NCBI GenBank assembly: GCA_024704765.1
Contig: JAKMXF010000044.1
Location: 372,001-436,000, forward strand
Length of the DNA stretch: 64,000 nucleotides
From: Oopsacas minuta
Taxonomy: Eukaryota; Porifera; Hexactinellida; Lyssacinosida; Leucopsacidae
Reading direction: 5' to 3'
The position numbers and the translations under genes were made by a program. Positions 58,181-64,000 of the stretch are shown in pieces (the stretch's first letter is position 1; every line of letters begins with the position of its first letter). The notes under the pieces are model-generated. The model was given only the letters and a program-made list of their open reading frames with translations, was not told the origin of the DNA and did not search any database.

Positions 58181-59549
58181 ATACTTTTGTACTTACCAAT
58201 AGCTGCTTCATTTATACTATAGTAATTCAGTGTGTTAAGTATTTTACAGGTGTTTCTTTATTTACATTTAATTAATGAGTTCCGGTTACTTGTGAAACAA
58301 ATGGTGGAATTTCATTTATAACCAAGCAAAGAAATGATCCACGCACGGCATGATTAATTCAGATTATAACAACATAGTCTACACTTGATCAACTTAAAGG
58401 CTGCAATTACAACTGGTGCATGCAACAATGTTGCGATGTGCATAGCCATGTTGAATTTCCATGCAACTTTGTTGAAATATGCAGGCAACTTCAGATGATA
58501 CAAGCCGCTTAGCCAAACCTTGTGTAACGCTACAAGGGGGAGTGTAGTAAGCAGAGTAGCAACCGGCATACCCATTCTTAAAATTATCTAATACAGGCAA
58601 ACCTCCGAGATACGGAAATCATCAGAGGTTACCCTTATACACTCTTAATATACTATTTTAAGGCCGAAATATCAGATGTTAGCAATAATAAGTACTACCA
58701 ATATTTATTGAAAACCGAGTAACCGAGGAGCAAGTTTTGGCCTAGAGATTCCAAGTGTCTCCAGTCTGTAATCTATAATAGATATAATATAGATATAGAT
58801 TCTATATATGGACCTAAGATTTAAATAGATAAAATGAAGGATATTTTGGCCATCCAGTCTTCAGACGAACTCCTCTAGTTTCTTTGTATCTGCTCCTCCA
58901 ATATGACACGGGCTCCGCCCCCAAATTCCTAAATGGAGCCGCCAACTAAGGCTCAGCTCCTCAGAATTGGCGAGCTCACCTAGCCCTAGCGCCGCTCTTT
59001 GGTGCGCGTATATTTAACGTTGTGGCTACACTTCTGGCCAGAAGGATAAATATATGGGTGCCGTTACCAGCATACAAGATTATCCTCTAAAAATACCATA
59101 AACCACGTCCACTTTAAGAAACAAAACTTTGGGTGCATTGCCAGCACTGTAACCACTTCTCTCTTATTGAAATAGATATACAATCAACAAATAAAAATAC
59201 AAACATATATGCATATATTCCCTATATTTGAATTGCTTCTATAATTTGTTCTTGTCGGATCAATGGTGTGTAAATCATCAATTATTTCTAGTCATTACTG
59301 CTAATTACAAAGCCACCATTTGTATTAAACTGCTTCCATCACCCTTAACATTCCAGATTGAAACGTTGTTTCTATGATTTTGATAGAATTTAATTCCAGA
59401 GATGTATTTCCTGTCGAATACTGTGTGAATTGAACTAAAAACCACAATTCAATATTCAACAAGAATCTCAGTAGCAGCTGCTCTATTCTGAGATTGTTAG
59501 TTGCACAACAGAAATACAATTTACATCATTTCTTGATTAGAGAGATTAT
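58181..59549. other. Intergenic, 1.4 kb
   Basis: From about 58597 a MITE-like terminus (TACAGGCAAACCTCCGAGAT) is present without a clear partner. At 58905-58990 a GC-rich tract with GGCTCCGCCCC-type sequence stands out from the AT-rich surroundings. Two copies of GGGTGCNNTNCCAGCA lie at 59055 and 59131. No gene was seen. Confidence 0.45.
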
Positions 59550-60036
59550 ATGCTTTCAGAGAATCTTGTTTCAACTTGGTTTTCTATAAGAAGGGTTGTT
59601 TCTCGTATCGAGCATTTCCCCTCATATTTTTCTCTCTTTCAATATTGTTTCAAGAATTGCTCTGATTATTATAATTGCTATTATACAGGTTGCTTGAGAG
59701 AATTGTCTTATCGATGTACAGAGACCCTTTCTAGATTGGGCTCAGCTTTTTCGTTGTCAAATTTAGAAATATTTATCTTCAATATTCAGATATTGCAGTT
59801 CACCCCTGGGACTATTTCCAGACTTTAGGTGAGTAATTTTATAATATATTGCAATTACGTTTGCATAAATTTTATGAATCTCTTATATTCTTTGATAATT
59901 TGGGGAATATGATTCATATTAATTAATCATAAGTAATCTTCTCTTCTTTGAGTTCTGCAATTCATTCAGTATTTGATAGTTCTATCATCAAATACTTTTA
60001 TATATCAGTTTGATTTCAATTCTGTATTCGTATCCG
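59550..60036 (+). promoter_or_regulatory. Probable HEI10 5' leader with an untranslated-exon intron
   Basis: A good donor (TTTAG|GTGAGT at 59829) and an acceptor (TATATATCAG ending 60008) bound a 180-bp intron just before the HEI10 start codon. The upstream part holds an open frame of 92 codons (59550-59828) with six Cys that stops right at the donor. I take it as a leader exon, with the frame either incidental or an upstream ORF. Confidence 0.4.
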
Positions 60037-60891
60037 ATGGAGTCTGACTTAGTTTGTAACTTTGCTAAATGTCGTCAAACGCTTGGGAGCTTCGGCTGGA
60101 TCACCTCATGTTCCCACGTGTTCTGTGACGAACACGGTAACCATGAATTCAACAGATCAGCGAACAAGCGGTGTCCGGCTTGTAAAAGCGATATGAACGG
60201 CAAGTTCAATATTGTCCGAGCAGACCTACACCCAAGCGAGGAGTATAAGTCAATGGCACTAGCTGGACAGAGACCTGAGGTAGTGATGGAGATCTGTAGT
60301 CGTGCTATCGCTCTCTGGATGTATCAGTCTACTCAAGAGAAATTGTATCACGAATATTCTGCTAGACAAGCTAAGGAGAAAGCTTGTGATCTGGAGCAGT
60401 ATTATGAGAAGCAAATTGTGGATACAAAGACCGAACTAAATGTTATCCAAATGCAACTAAATGGTTTGAGGAAAGATAACGAAGAGTTGAAGAAGAATTT
60501 CAATTTAGTTTCAGATAAATTACAGGAGCGCACTAGACACTGTCATAAACTGCAATCACAGAACGATTCTCTCAAAAGGCAAGCAATCAAACCGGGTATA
60601 TTCATTGAAGATGACGTCACCCCTCCATCACAAGCTGCGATGACTGGACAACCTTCTGACTTTCACTTTGTGTTCGATCACTCAGCTGATTCCCACCCAA
60701 TTCAACAACAATTTGATATGCAACCATTCCGACCCATCTCTCCCCATCATCCTTTATCTACCCTACATAGCAATACATTAGCTCCTCATGACGCTAATCT
60801 GGAGAATGTGCCTCGGGTCATTATGCCGTTTGGAACCCCACCTCTTGATGGCGAGATTACCAAGAAATTGGGACGGAGGAAACTCAACTAG
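60037..60891 (+). CDS. CCNB1IP1: HEI10/CCNB1IP1, meiotic RING E3 ligase
   Basis: The HEI10 orthologue, a RING E3 ligase with SUMO/ubiquitin roles that marks and stabilises crossover sites on the synaptonemal complex during meiosis. A single exon encodes 284 residues (human 277). The divergent RING lies at residues 7-49 (C7, C12, C25, H27, C30, H33, C46, C49) with SCSHVFCDEHG, followed by the family block LHPSEEYKSMALAGQRPEVV. A coiled coil spans about 105-190 (EKQIVDTKTELN, KLQERTRHCHKLQSQNDSLK), and a Pro/His/Gln-rich tail ends in KKLGRRKLN. The start is the ATG at 60037, since the longer open frame starts at TTG and runs through leader sequence. Confidence 0.94.
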   Translation: MESDLVCNFAKCRQTLGSFGWITSCSHVFCDEHGNHEFNRSANKRCPACKSDMNGKFNIVRADLHPSEEYKSMALAGQRPEVVMEICSRAIALWMYQSTQEKLYHEYSARQAKEKACDLEQYYEKQIVDTKTELNVIQMQLNGLRKDNEELKKNFNLVSDKLQERTRHCHKLQSQNDSLKRQAIKPGIFIEDDVTPPSQAAMTGQPSDFHFVFDHSADSHPIQQQFDMQPFRPISPHHPLSTLHSNTLAPHDANLENVPRVIMPFGTPPLDGEITKKLGRRKLN

Positions 60892-62022
60892 AACACTATA
60901 TATATATATATGCGAAATAGGATCCAGATAACTATGAGATTGTTGACATCTTACGAATGATATTGTCACGATGTAATATTTAAATAGACTCTCGTTAATA
61001 TGAACACAGTTATCAGTTAATACGTAACTTCTGAAAAGGACATACTTGACAATTTTCCGGGGATTTGACATGACATCCATTATCCATGAAAATATTGTTT
61101 GTTATTTCTCCTAATTTTCTGACAAAATAATGAAATGTTCATATTATTTGCATATAAAATTTGAAATCCATTGAAATTTTTGAAAATCGCAGGATTTCGA
61201 GATACATCCAGGGAAATAGTTAGAAAGGGTTGGTGTGTAAGGAGTATAAATTTGTAATTTATACTATCCGCCCCTTCAATGCTTTATCAATTATCTATAA
61301 TTAATTGATTTACGACGTATACCAGATAATAAGATTTGAATTTCGACTATATTGCGGTGTACAAATTCGCAAGTCTGGTAGTACGTATGATTCGATGTAT
61401 TGCTAATTAGTCACAACTTGTGCTTCGATTAGTGTGAAATTTATCCCCTGAGTGCTGTCTAAGGGTCTTTCAATGCGTTTTTGTGTTGTTGAGAGAGATT
61501 TTATAGATTAGCCCTATTTCTGGCCCCGATTTAGTTCCACAGTCTATTAGCTCACTTTTTCAATTATCTGGATACATTTATAATAGATTAATGGATGCTT
61601 GTTTGACTAAACACTCCCAACCTGAAACCTACAAAGCATTCATCCAGTAATAGTAGCTGCAGCGATTAGAAATTCTATTATTTCTAATTGATTTATTTTG
61701 TATTATATGACAATAACTCGAACATATTAATGTAATGTAGATCTTCTGTAGATTACTTATTTTTCGAATTTTACTTGCTTTTGATTGATTATCATTTAGT
61801 TGTTTTAGCCTGTGTAATTACATTTATTATATTTGTTTGTACAAATATTACTTGCTTAGTTTCGAATTTTACAATAAGCTATCTGACACAATAGATATTA
61901 CTTGGAAATTTGTGCTACGGAATTACTTCATACTTTAGCAGATTATTATGTGACCTTTTATCTATAATCTGGAAGTTAATAATTATTCTTACTTACCCAC
62001 TTAATAATATCCCTTATTATAG

Positions 62023-62106
62023 ACTGTTGTATGACAGAACAACTACTTTGTATAACCATATCCATGGTTATGGTTATACAAGGTAGTTGTTCTGTCATAC
62101 AACAGT
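62023..62106. repeat. Long hairpin, 38-bp arms
   Basis: ACTGTTGTATGACAGAACAA and the 18 bases after it pair with the right arm ending TTGTTCTGTCATACAACAGT, with one mismatch. The loop is 8 bases (TCCATGGT). The arms end in ACTGTTG/CAACAGT, so it may be a minimal foldback transposon. Confidence 0.85.
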
Positions 62107-62675
62107 ACTAATAATCTTATACTTAGCATTATTTATCCTTTGATTATTTGATTAATTTACTTTCATTTAATTAGTTTTGTGATCTACATGTTTTTGTTTT
62201 TCAAGCCAGCTAGATTAGAAATCCAAAATTTTACATTACGAACGAACCTGCCATCTTGGCCGTGTGATTCCTGTGATATATATTTTGCACGCTAACGTAA
62301 TGTTTATTTATAAATGATTAGTAATAGTTCTTTCTAGTCAAAATTTGAGATTTTTAAAATTAATATATAATCAATTTTAATCATTACGCCCACAAGAATT
62401 GCCTTAAATATTATTGTCATATCATTATTACATTTGAGGTTAATTGATGTAAACTGTTAATGCCATACAAATTGCATTATCTGAATTATGAATATTATTG
62501 TATTGATTATTGATGCTCTAATTAATATACATAATTACACAACCCCAAATTTGTATTTATTCCAGACCAACCTATAATATTTACTGTATGTAATATTTTG
62601 TTATTTTATATGATAATATTCCAATTATGTAATTCATTGTTCAATTATTTATTTTCTGTTTAATCTATAGCAAAA

Positions 62676-62717
62676 ATGGGGGTATTCAGACTGATCACTG
62701 TTTCTCTTTTATTTGCG
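62676..62717 (+). CDS. Possible first coding exon of a secreted protein
   Basis: After an acceptor-like AATCTATAG at 62662-62670, an ATG opens MGVFRLITVSLLFA, a signal-peptide-like start, and meets a donor (GCG|GTAGGT) at 62718. If real, the gene continues to the right, perhaps beyond the window, as no second exon was identified. Confidence 0.2.
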
Positions 62718-64000
62718 GTAGGTTGCCTCTCTATTTTCAATATTTTCACATTAGTAGAAAACTTCAAATGTTTTACTCTTTTGGCGGCCAAAATTCCACA
62801 TTGACTGGAATTTGTTCGTTACAAAATGAGACATGGGATTTTCTTCATATGGTGTACATGATTTTTTCACGACCAAATTGTCGCTATCCAACAATAGAAA
62901 TTCATAGGTACTTGAGGTTGTTGACAATTTCTATCCAAAGTATCTCACTCAAATATTCCTTTCGCTTGTTATCCAAAATTCGAAATCATTGAGTTTCCAT
63001 ATTATGTAGGAGTTAAGCTCTGTTTCCCTTTTCTAAAAGTACGTACGTGGTATATAGCTATGATACGTACGTATAATTATCTCTCTAAAATCTTAATTTC
63101 CGTGGATATAGACTATAGAGGGATTTTCTATAACCTGAGGCTGTTGGGTAGACGTAGATTCCGTAAACTCCTTCTTGCTACAGGTTTTCTTTCACTGTGC
63201 TCATGCTACTCTGGTTTATCCATTTTCCGTAGCTCTAATTGTATTACATAAATGTTTTGGAACTATCCACACATGAGTTGATTGTTTTGTTTATATTGTG
63301 TAACCTCGTTATACGAAAACCAAGGACGGTCAAATTTTGTTCTTCTTATCCAGAGTCTGTATTAACCAGACTCACTCGCGGGCTCTATCAACTCATTTTC
63401 TTGAATGAGTTTTTAATCCCGGGATTCCCGATCCCCAAACCCGGTGCATTAATCCCGGATGACAATCTACATTTCCGACAATGGGAAATTAGGGGACATT
63501 GGGCTAATACGGATAAAGGACAAAGGTCTACTGAAACAGGTTTGAATTTAATACGAAACAACCTGTAAATAATTTGGCATAGAAATTGAAAGGATATTAT
63601 TGATTTATTGCCATCGAAAGTTCACAAACCACTGTTTGCAACTATGAAAAGTTGATGCAGATCGTGCGTTATGTACTTACCAAAAACCAGTGATTTAGAA
63701 TTTGACTTTATTATAATACTTTTTTACAAGTACTGCACTGTCAGGAATAATTTGAATAAATCACAGAAGTTGCACTCTATTTAGTATATTATATTATCTT
63801 ATTGTTTAAACTTAGATAGACAATCAATCTGAACTCTGTAAATAATAATATTTACAATTTTTGTAATACATTGAGGAAAGATAAGTGATACATTGTTGTA
63901 ACTTTTGGAAAAATCTATCCTTGAGATTTGCCTAGGATCAATTGAATTTCACAAGTTTTTGAAACGAAGCGGATGGCTAACAGGAATTCTACCCATCAAC

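Larger units (their letters stand above)
60892..64000. other. Intergenic, right end of window
   Basis: AT-rich sequence with a long near-perfect hairpin at 62023-62106 and a diverged inverted-repeat sequence at about 63290-63565 (TGTAACCTCGTTATACGAAA to TACGAAACAACCTGTA). A signal-peptide-like mini exon at 62676 is the only coding hint. Just 3' of HEI10 there is a short TA run. Confidence 0.5.

Noticed and set aside
63239-63568. 109-codon frame near the right end
   Set aside because: It coincides with an inverted-repeat sequence (63290-63565) and has no protein-like pattern.
1-64000. tRNA, rRNA, snRNA or CRISPR loci
   Set aside because: No box B-like GGTTCGAATCC with a partner arm, no rRNA/snRNA core text and no regularly spaced direct repeats were seen. 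A covariance-model scan (tRNAscan-SE, Infernal) would settle small RNAs.

Overview
The window is nuclear DNA of an AT-rich animal. Genes carry GT-AG introns, and the products are metazoan: a two-finger GATA factor, the cilium proteins BBS1, calaxin and ARL3, NBAS, a ZYG11/ZER1-like protein and HEI10. Genes are intron-poor. Most of the recognisable ones sit in one uninterrupted coding exon, BBS1 has one intron, NBAS two and GATA four, so the host has a fairly compact genome. An early-branching animal such as a sponge is one possibility, but nothing read here fixes the phylum. No bacterial operons, CRISPR arrays, or rRNA or tRNA genes were recognised.

Layout. From 3 to 37 kb every recognised gene is on the minus strand: BBS1 (3.2-5.8 kb), GATA factor (7.2-15.4), NBAS (20.8-30.1), calaxin/EFCAB1 (30.7-31.3), SLC25A38 (31.5-32.4), ARL3 (33.8-34.3), eL18 (34.6-35.1) and an unassigned seven-helix membrane protein (35.6-36.6). 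From 39 kb almost everything is on the plus strand: an orphan secreted protein lacking its first exon (39.4-40.1), a ZYG11/ZER1-like LRR-armadillo protein (42.9-45.3) that diverges from a small two-exon minus-strand gene (42.3-42.8), a decayed DHCR24 copy (50.6-52.2), PNO1 (52.6-53.3), a C2H2 zinc-finger protein (53.4-54.5), a catalytically dead, membrane-tethered TINAG-like cathepsin B relative (56.3-58.2) and HEI10/CCNB1IP1 (60.0-60.9).

The genes do not form one pathway. BBS1 (BBSome), ARL3 (release of lipidated ciliary cargo) and calaxin (outer-arm dynein Ca2+ sensor) all serve cilia and lie within 31 kb. eL18 and PNO1 serve ribosomes. NBAS (Golgi-ER tethering) and SLC25A38 (mitochondrial glycine import) are housekeeping.

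Intergenic DNA holds many short inverted-repeat elements whose ends read TACAGT...ACTGTA (Tc1/mariner-pogo-like MITEs in several families), a hAT-like MITE, a GTTACGTAACG MITE family, a dispersed repeat of about 250 bp in four copies, near-perfect hairpins at 49.3 and 62.0 kb, a 414-bp TATTAC array and retrotransposon scraps. The most useful observations are the dead cathepsin-like protein, the DHCR24 pseudogene with its lesions located, a cluster of seven WGATAR sites just upstream of the GATA gene, and that GATA factor's shortened C-terminal finger.
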